From positions 1 to 43,916 of the forward strand of contig JANXOP010000044.1 in the NCBI GenBank assembly GCA_025357755.1: DNA of 43,916 nt. Direction: 5' to 3'. This stretch comes from Kofleriaceae bacterium. Lineage in GTDB: Bacteria; Myxococcota_A; Polyangia; Haliangiales; Haliangiaceae. Below are positions 12,888 through 21,777 of this stretch, in pieces. The notes under the pieces were generated by a model, which worked only from the letters and a program-made list of their open reading frames with translations, searched no databases and was not told where the DNA came from. How positions within the stretch are numbered: the stretch's first letter is position 1; every line of letters begins with the position of its first letter. The position numbers and the translations under genes were made by a program.

Positions 12888-15875
12888 ATGGCGAACTCCG
12901 ACGAAGAGCTGGCGCACACCGCCACGGCTCCCGGTTCGCCGAAGACCGCGGCACCCGAGCTCGGTGCGACGCTCGGTCGCTATCGCCTCGTGCGCATGCT
13001 GGGCGAGGGCGGTATGGGCGTGGTCCACGCCGCGTTCGATCCGGATCTCGAACGTCACGTCGCGCTCAAGGTGTTGCGCACGACCGATGTCGGCGGCGAT
13101 GCCCGTCAGCGGTTGTTGCGCGAAGCGCGCGCGATGGCGCGGCTCACCCACGAGAATGTCGTGGTCGTTCACGAGGTCGGTACCGCCGGCGACCGCGACT
13201 ACGTCGCGATGGAGCTGATCGATGGCTCGACCCTCGCCGAATGGCTCGCGGCGAAGCCGCGCACCGTGTTCGAGATCGTCGAAGCCTTCATCCGCGCCGG
13301 TCGCGGGCTCGCCGCCGCGCACGCCGCGGGCCTCGTCCATCGCGACTTCAAGCCGCACAACGTGCTGCGCCGCAAGGATGGCAAGATCGTCGTCACCGAT
13401 TTCGGCCTCGCGCGCGGCGTCGAGAACGCGCACGCGGTCGCACTCGACGTCACGCTGCGCCCCGATTCGAATCGGCCGAGCGGGCTCTCCGGCATCACCG
13501 CGACCGGCTCGGTGCTCGGCACGCCGGCGTACATGGCCCCGGAGCAATGGACCGGCGGTATCGTCGGTGCGGCCGCGGATCAGTTCGGGTTCTGCGTCGC
13601 TTTGTGGGAGGCACTGAGCGGCGCCCGCCCGTTCAAGGGTGACTCGATCGAGGAGCTCAAGGCCGAGGTTCGCCGAGGTCCCGCCGAGCTCGATGTCTCG
13701 AAGCTGCCGCGTCGGCTACGCAAGATCTTGGTGCGCGGGTTGGATCCAGATCCCGCCAAGCGGTTCCCTGACATGGATGCGCTCCTCGCCGCGCTGCGCA
13801 GCTCCGAGCGAAAAGCGGGGCTAGTCTTCGCAGCAGCGGGTGCGATCGCGGCGATCGGAATCGCGTTCGTCGTGATGCATCATCGCGGGCCGAGCTGCGA
13901 GCCACCGGCGATCGACCCGAGCAAGGTGTGGAGCGAAGCCTTCGCGAAGGACATGCCGCCGGCGCTGTCGGAGCTGTTCAACGCGCAGATCAATCACTGG
14001 GCAGTCGCGCATGCGAGTGCGTGCACGGCGGAGCCGATCGTGCGACCACAGCAGCTCCACTGCCTCGATGGCGCATTGCAGCGCATCGATCTGATGCGTC
14101 GGGTCTACGGTCCGATCGCGAAGGTCAACGAGGAGACCGTCGCGCAGAACCTCGTCGATCCCGCAGTATGTCTCGTGCCTTCTCCGCCGCGCCTTGGCCT
14201 CGCGCCCACGCCCGATACCGTGCTGGCGTTCACGCTGCAGGCGAAGCATGAAGACGACAAGGCGTTCGCGGCGGCGCAGGCGCTCGTCGACAAGCCCGGC
14301 ATCGAGTCATGTGCGAAGGCGGTGGCGCAGTACGCGGTCGAAGAGACCGCTGCGGACTATTCGGTCAAGCATGCTGCGATCAACGACGCGATCATCACGC
14401 TCGAGCAGTGCGACGACGACCGCCTGCGTGCGGACCTGCTGCTGGCCGGAGCCAGCTATCAGTTCGAGAGTCCCGTGATCGGATCCCGTGGCATCGCCGC
14501 GATCAAGCGCGCCGATCGTGCGGTCCAGCGCGTCGCCGAGCCCTCGTTGAGCGCCCGCCTCGATTTCTTGCGCGGGCTCGTGGCGAGCCAGGCGAGCGAC
14601 TGGACCGAAGCGCTCGCGCTCTCGGATCACACCATCGCGACGTTCGAAGGGCTGAACCAGCCGCGCACCGTGATCGACTCGGTACTCGAACAGATCGAGC
14701 TGCGGTTCCGTCGCTCGCACGTCGAAGACTACAAGGCGGTCAGCGCGCTCGTCACGAAGTGGCTCCCCATCGCACGGTCGCTCGCGGGCCAGGACGATGA
14801 TCCGATCAAGGTGTTGCAGCTCGAGCGAGATCAAGCATTCGTGCGCTACTGGACCGAAGATATTGCGGGTGGTCACGCGGATGTGGTGCGGATGTGGAAG
14901 CCGGTGCCGAATCCCAAGGGCATTCAGATCGACGGAGAGGTCGTCGATCCGAAAGGTGTGCCGGTCGTCGGTGCGACCGTCGCGGCGGCGTCGATGCTGT
15001 TCATGGACTCGATCGGGTATTGGCCGAATCCGCGCTGGCGCCAGACCGATGGCGACTTGCGTGTCGTCACCACCGACGGCAACGGGCATTTCGTGATCCC
15101 CGATGCGAGTGACCGCGGTGCGATCGTCGCGCAGCTCGGCGACCGCCGATCCTCACCGATGAAGATCGTCAACCACGTGAAGCTCGTGCTCGCGCCGACC
15201 CGCGTGATCTCGGGCAAGGTCGTGCTCGGTAATCTCGACCACACCTTGGCCGTCGTCGTCGCGCGCGATCCCGCGGCCGAGCACATCCAGGAGTTCATCC
15301 AACTCGCGCCGGTCAACGCTGATGGTTCGTACACGGCCGAAGGCGTGAGTCAGAGCAAGCTGCTGATGGGCGTGCAGGTGTTCAACAACATGATCAGCCA
15401 CATCTCGTCGACGGCCGTGCCGGCTGGCAGTGAGCCCGTCACGAACGTGACGATCGACGCCAGCGCGACCAGCAGAAAGCTCGCCGTGATCGCGCGCAGC
15501 ACGCTGAGCGTGCCGCTCGAGAGCGCGCAGATGCTCATGATCCCGGGCCGCTACAGCTTTACGAATGCCGGCCAGTTCAGCTCGCAGGTCTTTCCGGGGC
15601 TCTCGTCGCTGTTCGGCCGGCACCCAGCGGGCGAGAGCATCCCCAAGAATCTCGTGACGAAGTTTCGCCCGGGTGACCTCGTGGCGGAGTTCCCGGATGT
15701 CCCGGCGGGCGAGATCACGATCTGCGCGATCGGCCTCACCGGTGATCTTCGTGACAAGAGCGCGTTAGAGAAGATCCAGACCCACCTCGCAGAGCTCGAT
15801 CTCCATTGCGAGACGGTCGACGGCGATGCGACGACCGTCGTGATCTCGACCCCTCCGCAGAAGTCGTTCGACTAA
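12888..15875 (+). CDS. Ser/Thr kinase fused to carboxypeptidase-regulatory-like domains
   Basis: A 995-residue protein from ATG 12888 ([11 protein letters not shown]). The kinase domain (about 35-305) has [27 protein letters not shown] (about 150), TDFGLARG and [11 protein letters not shown]. One membrane helix follows (about 311-333). The periplasmic part is an alpha-helical TPR-like region (about 340-670) with several cysteines, then beta-sandwich carboxypeptidase-regulatory-like modules: [19 protein letters not shown] to [11 protein letters not shown] (about 679-745) and [10 protein letters not shown] (about 770 on). The C-terminal 200 residues are beta-rich. The extracellular half probably senses or binds something at the envelope. 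TATCAT preceded by TG (12872-12880) lies 9 bases before the start. The 3' end overlaps the convergent gene by 4 bases. Confidence 0.92.
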   Translation: MANSDEELAHTATAPGSPKTAAPELGATLGRYRLVRMLGEGGMGVVHAAFDPDLERHVALKVLRTTDVGGDARQRLLREARAMARLTHENVVVVHEVGTAGDRDYVAMELIDGSTLAEWLAAKPRTVFEIVEAFIRAGRGLAAAHAAGLVHRDFKPHNVLRRKDGKIVVTDFGLARGVENAHAVALDVTLRPDSNRPSGLSGITATGSVLGTPAYMAPEQWTGGIVGAAADQFGFCVALWEALSGARPFKGDSIEELKAEVRRGPAELDVSKLPRRLRKILVRGLDPDPAKRFPDMDALLAALRSSERKAGLVFAAAGAIAAIGIAFVVMHHRGPSCEPPAIDPSKVWSEAFAKDMPPALSELFNAQINHWAVAHASACTAEPIVRPQQLHCLDGALQRIDLMRRVYGPIAKVNEETVAQNLVDPAVCLVPSPPRLGLAPTPDTVLAFTLQAKHEDDKAFAAAQALVDKPGIESCAKAVAQYAVEETAADYSVKHAAINDAIITLEQCDDDRLRADLLLAGASYQFESPVIGSRGIAAIKRADRAVQRVAEPSLSARLDFLRGLVASQASDWTEALALSDHTIATFEGLNQPRTVIDSVLEQIELRFRRSHVEDYKAVSALVTKWLPIARSLAGQDDDPIKVLQLERDQAFVRYWTEDIAGGHADVVRMWKPVPNPKGIQIDGEVVDPKGVPVVGATVAAASMLFMDSIGYWPNPRWRQTDGDLRVVTTDGNGHFVIPDASDRGAIVAQLGDRRSSPMKIVNHVKLVLAPTRVISGKVVLGNLDHTLAVVVARDPAAEHIQEFIQLAPVNADGSYTAEGVSQSKLLMGVQVFNNMISHISSTAVPAGSEPVTNVTIDASATSRKLAVIARSTLSVPLESAQMLMIPGRYSFTNAGQFSSQVFPGLSSLFGRHPAGESIPKNLVTKFRPGDLVAEFPDVPAGEITICAIGLTGDLRDKSALEKIQTHLAELDLHCETVDGDATTVVISTPPQKSFD

Positions 15876-16558
15876 CGCAGGTCCGCGCCGGCGAACGCGC
15901 GGTCGTGCTCGGGCGCCTCGCCGATCCGGATCAGCGCCGACGCGAGGATATCGGGTGTGGTCGACGCGTACTTCTGCTGGAGCGACTTCGAGAACAAGCC
16001 GGCGACCGCGAGGAGCCCGTCCCCGACCACCGCGCCGACGTGTTCGCCGAGCCGGCTCTCGTCGCGCTCGCCCGTGATGATCGCGGGCTGCGCCATCACC
16101 CACGGGAGGCCCGAGCCACGCACCGCATCCTCGGCTTTCCCGCGCGCCCGCATGTACGCGCCCCGTGCGGTCGCACTCGCGCCGATTCCGGAGAGGTAGA
16201 CCAGGCGCGGCTTGTGCTGCGATCGCTGCGCCGCTTCGACCGCGATCTTGGTCAGGCCGTAGTCGACCTTCTCGTAGATGTCGCCGTCCACCGCATCGGC
16301 CTTCGCCTTGCCGCGCGTGGTGCCGATCAAGATGTAGAGCTGGGTCGCGGCGTGGCGATCGATCGCGGTCGCGAGGGCCGCAGGATCCCACGTGGTGGTA
16401 TCGATGATAGCGCCGAGCGCTTCGAGCTTCTGCTTCCACTCGGCGAGGCTCTTCGAATCTGGACGGATATGCGCGACCACCGGCGTGGCGCGGACGGCGA
16501 GCTGCCGCACCACTTCGCGCCCGACGAACCCGGTCGCACCGAGAACAAAGGCGGTCAT
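15872..16558 (-). CDS. NAD(P)-binding Rossmann-fold protein (NmrA/HTATIP2-like)
   Basis: A 228-residue atypical short-chain dehydrogenase-like protein. It opens MTAFVLGATGFVGREVVRQL, the GxxGxxG dinucleotide loop. VVAHIRPDS follows beta-2 as in NmrA/HTATIP2-like proteins. VYLSGIGAS and GKAEDAVRGSGLPWVMAQPAIITGER fit the later core, where the usual Tyr-x-x-x-Lys is replaced by the YMRARGKAE segment. Catalysis is uncertain; many relatives act as redox sensors. The ATG overlaps the stop of the upstream ferredoxin reductase gene (ATGA), so the two are probably translated together. Confidence 0.87.
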   Translation of the reverse strand: MTAFVLGATGFVGREVVRQLAVRATPVVAHIRPDSKSLAEWKQKLEALGAIIDTTTWDPAALATAIDRHAATQLYILIGTTRGKAKADAVDGDIYEKVDYGLTKIAVEAAQRSQHKPRLVYLSGIGASATARGAYMRARGKAEDAVRGSGLPWVMAQPAIITGERDESRLGEHVGAVVGDGLLAVAGLFSKSLQQKYASTTPDILASALIRIGEAPEHDRAFAGADLR

Positions 16559-17499
16559 AGCTTCGCGAGCGCCGCTTGCATGCGCGCCTTGAGGGGTTCG
16601 ACGACGGCGGAATCCTTGATGTCGATCACGGGCTCGGTGTCGTACTGCTCGTAGAACACGGAGTCCTTGGCATCGGCCGGCACGCCGAGCGCTTCGCGGA
16701 TGCGCTTGAAATCGGGAATGAAGCCTCGGTCGATCAATGGCACCACGGTGCCGGTGATCGTGCCGGTGAGGCCGCAGATGTAGACCACGACGTTTTTCGG
16801 CGTGAAGCCTCCAGGCGGCAGGCCGCAGCGCTGCTCGAGATCCGCGAGGCGAGCACCGTCGAAGAACGCCTCGACGCGACCCGTGTCACCGGTCCAGCCG
16901 GCGGCCTCTTTCGGTCGGCTGACCGTGCCCCAGTACTTGAGCTTGTTGTGGGCGATCATGTGCGAGAGCTCGTCGCGGTAGCCGAGGTCGGCGGGATACG
17001 ACGCGCCGTGCAACAGCACGTACTTCGAGAGATCCGCATCGGGATTGCGACGCAGCTCGCTGCGCACCATGCTCACGAACGGCGCCGAACCGGTACCAGC
17101 CGCGACCAGCACCTTGAGGCGCGGATCCTCGACCCCGATCGTGTCCTTGACCGTGAAGACGCCCGCCGCGACCGGGCGCATGTAGATCCGGTCGCCGGGC
17201 TGGATCTTCCACAGCAGGTGCGTCAGCGGATTCTCGGACTCCGGCTTGGCAACGAAGCGAACGTAGAACTCGACCGGCCCGTCATCTTCGGGCGCCGAGG
17301 CGATCGACATCGAGCGGCGAACCGAGCCGAGCTCCGGCTTGGCCTGGTTGTTCGCACCGAGCACGCAGTACTGACCGGGCACGAACCACGGCAACTCCGA
17401 GGGCATCTGATCTGGCTTGATCCGGAAGATCGTCAGCGCATCCGTGACATCAACGCGCTCGACGAGCGTGGCGTTGTACTCCAGAGCCTTGGGTGCCAT
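16555..17499 (-). CDS. ferredoxin--NADP reductase family flavoprotein
   Basis: A 314-residue FAD/NADP oxidoreductase. The FAD domain has VPGQYCVLG and RRSMSIASAPED (the R-x-x-S FAD motif). The NADP domain has VAAGTGSAPFVSMVRSEL, LLHGASYPADLGYRDEL and VYICGLTG; the canonical Cys-Gly is kept. Ferredoxin-NADP reductases move electrons between NADPH and ferredoxin or flavodoxin. The ATG at 17499 gives a normal family N-terminus; the longer open frame upstream is Arg-rich noise. TAGCGT (17507-17512, minus) sits 7 bases before it. ATGA overlap with the next gene suggests a two-gene operon. Confidence 0.9.
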   Translation of the reverse strand: MAPKALEYNATLVERVDVTDALTIFRIKPDQMPSELPWFVPGQYCVLGANNQAKPELGSVRRSMSIASAPEDDGPVEFYVRFVAKPESENPLTHLLWKIQPGDRIYMRPVAAGVFTVKDTIGVEDPRLKVLVAAGTGSAPFVSMVRSELRRNPDADLSKYVLLHGASYPADLGYRDELSHMIAHNKLKYWGTVSRPKEAAGWTGDTGRVEAFFDGARLADLEQRCGLPPGGFTPKNVVVYICGLTGTITGTVVPLIDRGFIPDFKRIREALGVPADAKDSVFYEQYDTEPVIDIKDSAVVEPLKARMQAALAKL

Positions 17500-17521
17500 C
17501 GCCTCGACGCTAACACACCAC

Positions 17522-17929
17522 TCACGACGAGCGGGATGTACGGGCCGCTCGGAGCGCGGACCATGCCGCATCGCGAGCGATTTCGAGATGCCGCATCGCG
17601 ACAACGACGTCTTCATCGCGCTTCGCCCAGGTCGCAGCGGTCGCGACCTCGAGCTGCATGATCGCAGCGTCTGCCGCCGTGACCGCATGCGCGAACAGCT
17701 CGATGCGGGTGCCGAGCGCTTCGCGCGTCGATCGATCGAGCTCGAGCTGCTCGGAGAACGTTGCGATCATGTCGGGCTGGCTCGCGAGCATCGAGCGTTC
17801 GGTGTGGAGGCCGAGCATGCGCACCGCCCGCCGGTCCGCGAACGAGACGTCCACCAAGGGGTCGGTGCTGACGCGATGCGAGTCGCAAGCGGAGGCGATC
17901 ACGAGGGCGAGAGCGAGGAGATGCTTCAT
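17522..17929 (-). CDS. small lipoprotein, third gene of the C39 peptidase cluster
   Basis: A 135-residue protein. The ATG at 17929 gives MKHLLALALVIASAC, a lipoprotein signal with Cys15 lipidated; the longer frame upstream lies inside the peptidase gene. The mature part is almost wholly alpha-helical with heptad-like spacing (ATFSEQLELDRSTREALGTRIELFAHAVTAADAAIMQLE), so a helical bundle or coiled coil is likely. No family recognised. The start overlaps the C39 peptidase stop (ATGA), so the two are translationally coupled and probably act together at the envelope. Confidence 0.75.
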   Translation of the reverse strand: MKHLLALALVIASACDSHRVSTDPLVDVSFADRRAVRMLGLHTERSMLASQPDMIATFSEQLELDRSTREALGTRIELFAHAVTAADAAIMQLEVATAATWAKRDEDVVVAMRHLEIARDAAWSALRAARTSRSS

Positions 17930-18489
17930 GGGGTAGCCTCGGCCGTGACGACGAGCGCGGCGTGGCTGGCCGCATTCCACTCGGCCTCGAGCACCTTGCT
18001 CGGCCGCTTCATCCAATGTCCGGTCGCCGGATCGATCGTGATCACCGTGCCGTCCGCCACGTGCATCGCGATCGCGACCTCGTAGTGGGCCTGGTTGCGT
18101 TGCATGTCGTACGGCAGCATCAACCCGAGCACGACCGGTCGACCGGCGGTGAGCTCGCGCTGCAGATCGTGCGGCGTCGCCGCCAGCGCGTAGGCCTCGA
18201 GGCCGTGAGCGCGCGCGTAGTCACGCAAGACCGAGAGCTTCACGCCCTTGTCGCCGGGCGGCATCGCCTGCGCGAGCTCGCTGACACTCCATCTCTTACC
18301 CCACGCGCCTGCGACCATCGCGAGCGCAGCGAGGCCGCAATCGGTCTCCTTCGCTTGCACCACCACCGGCGTGGCCGCCGCATGCACCCACGTCGCGTCG
18401 AGAGCGATCGGTGCGACGGGTTTCGCGCCGCCGGTGTACGCCAGCTGGCAGCCTGTCGCGAACAACAGGGCGATCGCGAGCTTGATCAC
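17926..18489 (-). CDS. C39-like cysteine peptidase, lipoprotein
   Basis: A 187-residue papain-like peptidase of the C39 (C39_2) type. The lipoprotein signal MIKLAIALLFATGC puts Cys14 at the membrane. The catalytic triad is visible: Cys51 in KETDCGLAAL, His135 in QAHYEVAI and Asp153 in ITIDPATGHWM. It has no ABC-transporter or membrane domain, unlike bacteriocin exporters, and lacks the TPR tail of PA2778-type relatives. It should act outside the cytoplasm. The upstream gene, 17 bases away, encodes a small exported peptide with two Gly-Gly pairs, a plausible substrate because C39 enzymes classically cut after Gly-Gly. The downstream lipoprotein is coupled through ATGA. Confidence 0.88.
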   Translation of the reverse strand: MIKLAIALLFATGCQLAYTGGAKPVAPIALDATWVHAAATPVVVQAKETDCGLAALAMVAGAWGKRWSVSELAQAMPPGDKGVKLSVLRDYARAHGLEAYALAATPHDLQRELTAGRPVVLGLMLPYDMQRNQAHYEVAIAMHVADGTVITIDPATGHWMKRPSKVLEAEWNAASHAALVVTAEATP

Positions 18490-18506
18490 GACGGGCGTCC
18501 TGTCGC

Positions 18507-18773
18507 TTACAGCAGAATGAGGATGACCAGCAGGATCACGATCAGGGCACCACCGGAGATGCCGATCACGATCGTGCTACCACCCTGGTAGTTGCCGACA
18601 TGCGAGGCGTCCTTCACCTCGCGCTGAGCGTAGGTCGCACTCTCCGCCTGTGGGGCGGCGACAGGTTTGGCCGTCACCTCGGCCGTTCGATCGGTCTGGG
18701 GGGCTGCCATCGCGGCCGGGGCGCCGAGAGTGAGAGCAGCAGCGAGGGCAAAGGCAGTGGGACGAAGCGACAT
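18507..18773 (-). CDS. small exported peptide with C-terminal membrane segment
   Basis: An 88-residue protein from ATG 18773, chosen because AGGAGGA sits 7 bases upstream, one of the strongest ribosome sites here. A Sec signal (MSLRPTAFALAAALTLGAPA, cut near residue 23) is followed by a Thr/Ala/Pro-rich linker and a polar stretch (TYAQREVKDASHVGNYQ). Gly64-Gly65 then lead into a hydrophobic C-terminus (STIVIGISGGALIVILLVILILL, residues 66-88) with a second Gly-Gly at 74-75 and no basic tail. It could be a membrane-anchored protein or a precursor cleaved by the adjacent C39 peptidase. The PA2778/PA2779 pair of Pseudomonas has the same logic, but I do not claim homology. Confidence 0.78.
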   Translation of the reverse strand: MSLRPTAFALAAALTLGAPAAMAAPQTDRTAEVTAKPVAAPQAESATYAQREVKDASHVGNYQGGSTIVIGISGGALIVILLVILILL

Positions 18774-18778
18774 GGGAC

Positions 18779-18790
18779 AATTCCTCCTAG
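18779..18790 (-). promoter_or_regulatory. strong Shine-Dalgarno site for the small exported peptide
   Basis: On the minus strand AGGAGGAA ends 7 bases before ATG 18773. It fixes the start and implies high translation. It stands out because many genes in this window have no Shine-Dalgarno sequence at all. Confidence 0.7.
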
Positions 18791-18878
18791 TTGTTTGGAG
18801 GTACTGCAGTCGCGGTGCCATCGGCGACGAAGCTCGGAGCGACCACCCATGACGAGCCGTGGCGCGCGGTGTGACGGC

Positions 18879-20534
18879 TCAGCGCGGCTTCGAGACGATT
18901 AGAGCCCTGAATTCGTGAGGGACAAGGCCCATCAAGCGGTCCTCGATGCGATCGAAACGCAAGTCACCGATCGTTGCTAGATCGAGCTTGTTCGCCACGG
19001 CGTGCTCGAATAGCTCGCGCGTGTAGCCGATCTTCACCAGTTCGACGCCAGCATCCTTGGCCAGTGAACGCAACGCGCGGAACTGGCTACGGGTTGTGGC
19101 GAGGCCGCGCTGATCGCGGTCGAAGTCGAGCAGGTCGATCACGAACTCGATGCTGCCGGTGAGCCCGCAACCGCGTGCGACACGCAACAGATGGCCGAAG
19201 TGGGTCGAGAGCTCCGGATGATCGAGATGCGACGACAGGCGCGGCCACGCATTGGTATCGCCGAACTCGGTGATGACCGCCGTGCCGCCGGGCGCGAGCC
19301 ACGCCGCGATCCGCGCGGTGAGGTCGATCGCCCCGGTCTGGAGATAGAGTGGTTCGGGCGCATCGTCGAGGGCGAGTGCGTGCTCCGCGGCGAGGGGCGA
19401 GATGGCGCGCACGAGCTCGAGATCCGCGTTGCCCGTACCATCGACCGCGAGGCCCAGATCGATCCGCGAGAGTGCGCGCGCCGGGAGATCGCCGACCATC
19501 TCGTTACACAGGACGAGGTCGAACAAGGCCTCCGGTACCGTGGCCGTGAGCGCATCCCCCACGATCCAGGTGGCCTTGTCCCCGATCCGTTTCTTTTGCG
19601 CCGCGGCGAGTGTCGGCGAGAGCTCGAGGATCGTGTACTCGACGGTACGGTTGCCCGCGGCGAGCCGCGCGATCACATCGTGCGCGACGTAGCCGAGCCC
19701 GGCGCCGATCTCGAGCACGCGCACCCGACCCTCGGGCACCAGGTCGCGCGTGACGAGCACGTCGGCGAGCGCCTGACCGTACGTGCGTTGCGCGATCGCC
19801 GGATGCGGCACGCGCAGCAAGTGAGACAACGTGGTCTCCTGGTGATCGAACTGCTCGTCCGCTTCGTCGATGCCGGTGCGGTGGTACTCGGTGAGCGACA
19901 CCGCGGGCGGTACGCTCGTGCCGGGCTGCCACGGCGTGTACGGCATCGTCGAGGTCAGATGCGGCGGCGCCATCGCTGGCCGCTTCGCGTATGCCGACCA
20001 CGGCATCAGCGAGAGCTTGAGCGCCTGAACATCGGAGTGCGTGAGCCGGCGAGCGAGGGCCGCGAGCTTTTTCGGATCGTGCTTGAGTCGGAGCTCGGCG
20101 AGGCGCTTCTCGCCATCCATCGCATCCCACATCAAGGTCTCTTCGGGATCGAGCATCACCTCGGTCACCGGGCGCTCGCCCCAGGCGGTGTAGAGCGTCA
20201 GGCGATCGTCGTGGCGACGCCAGATGTTCCACTTGCCCTTCATCGGCACGAAGGCCCACACGCTCTCGAGCTCGTTCTCGTCGGGCTCGAGCAACACGGC
20301 ATGGCCGACGAGCACGTCGAGAAACTGCGCGGGATCGGCACCTTCGAACCGGTTCGCGAACTGCGCGAGCACGGCCTGGGTGTCGGCCTCGTCCGCGAAG
20401 GTTTCGATGAGGTCCGCGATGTCGGGACTCATCTCCATCAGGTACCCGTAGAGATCGTGGAACAGGTAGACCGCGCCCATGTGGGCGAACCACGAGATGT
20501 AACGAGAGCGAATCAGACGAGCCGGCAAGGCCAT
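18879..20534 (-). CDS. SAM-dependent methyltransferase (MidA-like) with two PqqD-like N-terminal modules
   Basis: A 551-residue protein from ATG 20534, supported by AGGA 6 bases upstream. The C-terminal half is a class I methyltransferase: LEIGAGLGYVAHDV (about 275-288), TILELSPTLAAAQKKR (about 303), the acidic-adenine region WIVGDAL and NEMVGDLPA. This order resembles MidA/NDUFAF7 (PF02636), which methylate protein arginine, but SAM specificity beyond that is unknown. The N-terminal 190 residues look like two successive winged-helix modules of the PqqD/RiPP-recognition type: LFHDLYGYLMEMSPDIADLIE... and LYTAWGERPVTEVMLDPEETLMWDAMDG. That reading rests on pattern only. It is the first gene of the minus-strand cluster leading to the small peptide and C39 peptidase. 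Confidence 0.8.
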   Translation of the reverse strand: MALPARLIRSRYISWFAHMGAVYLFHDLYGYLMEMSPDIADLIETFADEADTQAVLAQFANRFEGADPAQFLDVLVGHAVLLEPDENELESVWAFVPMKGKWNIWRRHDDRLTLYTAWGERPVTEVMLDPEETLMWDAMDGEKRLAELRLKHDPKKLAALARRLTHSDVQALKLSLMPWSAYAKRPAMAPPHLTSTMPYTPWQPGTSVPPAVSLTEYHRTGIDEADEQFDHQETTLSHLLRVPHPAIAQRTYGQALADVLVTRDLVPEGRVRVLEIGAGLGYVAHDVIARLAAGNRTVEYTILELSPTLAAAQKKRIGDKATWIVGDALTATVPEALFDLVLCNEMVGDLPARALSRIDLGLAVDGTGNADLELVRAISPLAAEHALALDDAPEPLYLQTGAIDLTARIAAWLAPGGTAVITEFGDTNAWPRLSSHLDHPELSTHFGHLLRVARGCGLTGSIEFVIDLLDFDRDQRGLATTRSQFRALRSLAKDAGVELVKIGYTRELFEHAVANKLDLATIGDLRFDRIEDRLMGLVPHEFRALIVSKPR

Positions 20535-20551
20535 GCGAATTCCTACCATGT

Positions 20552-21760
20552 ATGGTCGGCCGGTCGTCGATGCTGAGCTCCACGCCACCCGCCTTCTTGA
20601 TCGGCATGGTGCTGCAGGTGCTGTGGATCCCGATCAGGATGTTGCCGGTGCCTGGCCGGACGAGCTTCATCGCATACTCCTATGACCTGGGCCTCGCGAT
20701 GGCCGGAGCCTTGCTCGTGATCATCGGGATCGATCAGCTGCGTCGTCGAGCGCGCATGCCTACTACGTGCTGGCTCGGCCTCGCGCTGGCCCTGCAGTGC
20801 GTCTTGTTCACCATCCAGGTGGTGGTCTTCGTGGTGTACGAGCGACTTCGCCTGAGGCCACCACTCGATACGATGACGCTCTGGCAGGCCCTCACCTGGG
20901 TGATGCTGTGCCTCACCGTGGTCTTGGCGGTTGCGCTGGCGCTCGCCGCAGGGCGTAAGCGCTGGCTGCTCGGCGTGCTCCTCGTCGTCGCTGCGTTCGT
21001 GATGACCACGCCGTCGTCTCTGCAAAGAGTGGTTGCCGCCGAAGACGTGATGTTCATCGCCATGCTCGTCGCGCGGCTCGTCTTCGCGCTCGCGGCGGTG
21101 GTGATCGCCGAGCAGATCGGGTGTTCGATCGGAGAGCAGGGAGCTCGCACCCAGACCACCGAGCGCTACGCTGGTGCGATCCGCGCGCTGCGCTGGCTCG
21201 CTATCAGCCTCGGCGCGCGCGGCCTCGTGTTGCTCGCGACCGCGTTCGTCCTGCGCGGCACCTCGCACGCGCATGTCCGGATCGCGCTCGATGGTCTGGA
21301 TCTGGTGACCGCGTGCGTGATCGCCTGGGCGTTGATCGCGATCGCTCGAGCCCAGCTCTCGGCATTGTCGCCATACGCCGTTCTTCTCGCGGTTGCTGCC
21401 GCGCTGAACACGGTCGTCGTCCTGACCTATCCCACCCGATGGATCGCCGAGGTCTTCAGCGACCATGCCTGGATGTCGACCGAGCGCTTTTTGACCGCGA
21501 TCCCGATCGCGTGCGAGCTGCCGATGGTGGGCGCACTCGGAGCGCTCACGGTGGTGCTCTGGCGCGCGCGTGTGCATGTCGTGGTCGGTTGCATCGTGTG
21601 GATCGCGGCGGTGGTCGCAGCGCTCGTCGCGCACCGGCACGAGGTCGTGTGGTTCGGCAGTCTCGCCGTCGCGACGGTCTCCCTCGTCCCCGCGATCTGG
21701 ACGCTGCGTCGCCGGCTCATCGCAGAGCCGATCAAGACCACCGTCGACGTGTTCGCTTAG
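20552..21760 (+). CDS. polytopic membrane protein of unknown function
   Basis: A 402-residue protein from ATG 20552 (an alternative ATG at 20570 drops six residues and is equally possible). About ten hydrophobic segments are evenly spaced, with short basic loops (LRRRARM, AAGRKRW, TLRRRL) on one side and no large soluble domain. No family recognised. It is divergent from the methyltransferase with almost no intergenic space, and 17 bases upstream of the acyl-CoA dehydrogenase. In length and layout it resembles the membrane protein at 22920-24167, possibly a distant paralogue; that needs an alignment. Confidence 0.7.
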   Translation: MVGRSSMLSSTPPAFLIGMVLQVLWIPIRMLPVPGRTSFIAYSYDLGLAMAGALLVIIGIDQLRRRARMPTTCWLGLALALQCVLFTIQVVVFVVYERLRLRPPLDTMTLWQALTWVMLCLTVVLAVALALAAGRKRWLLGVLLVVAAFVMTTPSSLQRVVAAEDVMFIAMLVARLVFALAAVVIAEQIGCSIGEQGARTQTTERYAGAIRALRWLAISLGARGLVLLATAFVLRGTSHAHVRIALDGLDLVTACVIAWALIAIARAQLSALSPYAVLLAVAAALNTVVVLTYPTRWIAEVFSDHAWMSTERFLTAIPIACELPMVGALGALTVVLWRARVHVVVGCIVWIAAVVAALVAHRHEVVWFGSLAVATVSLVPAIWTLRRRLIAEPIKTTVDVFA

Positions 21761-21777
21761 CGTGTATCGTAGAGGTG

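Noticed and set aside
19191-20576. A 461-residue plus-strand frame opposite the methyltransferase.
   Set aside because: Composition is Arg/Glu/His noise and the minus-strand gene has clear motifs.
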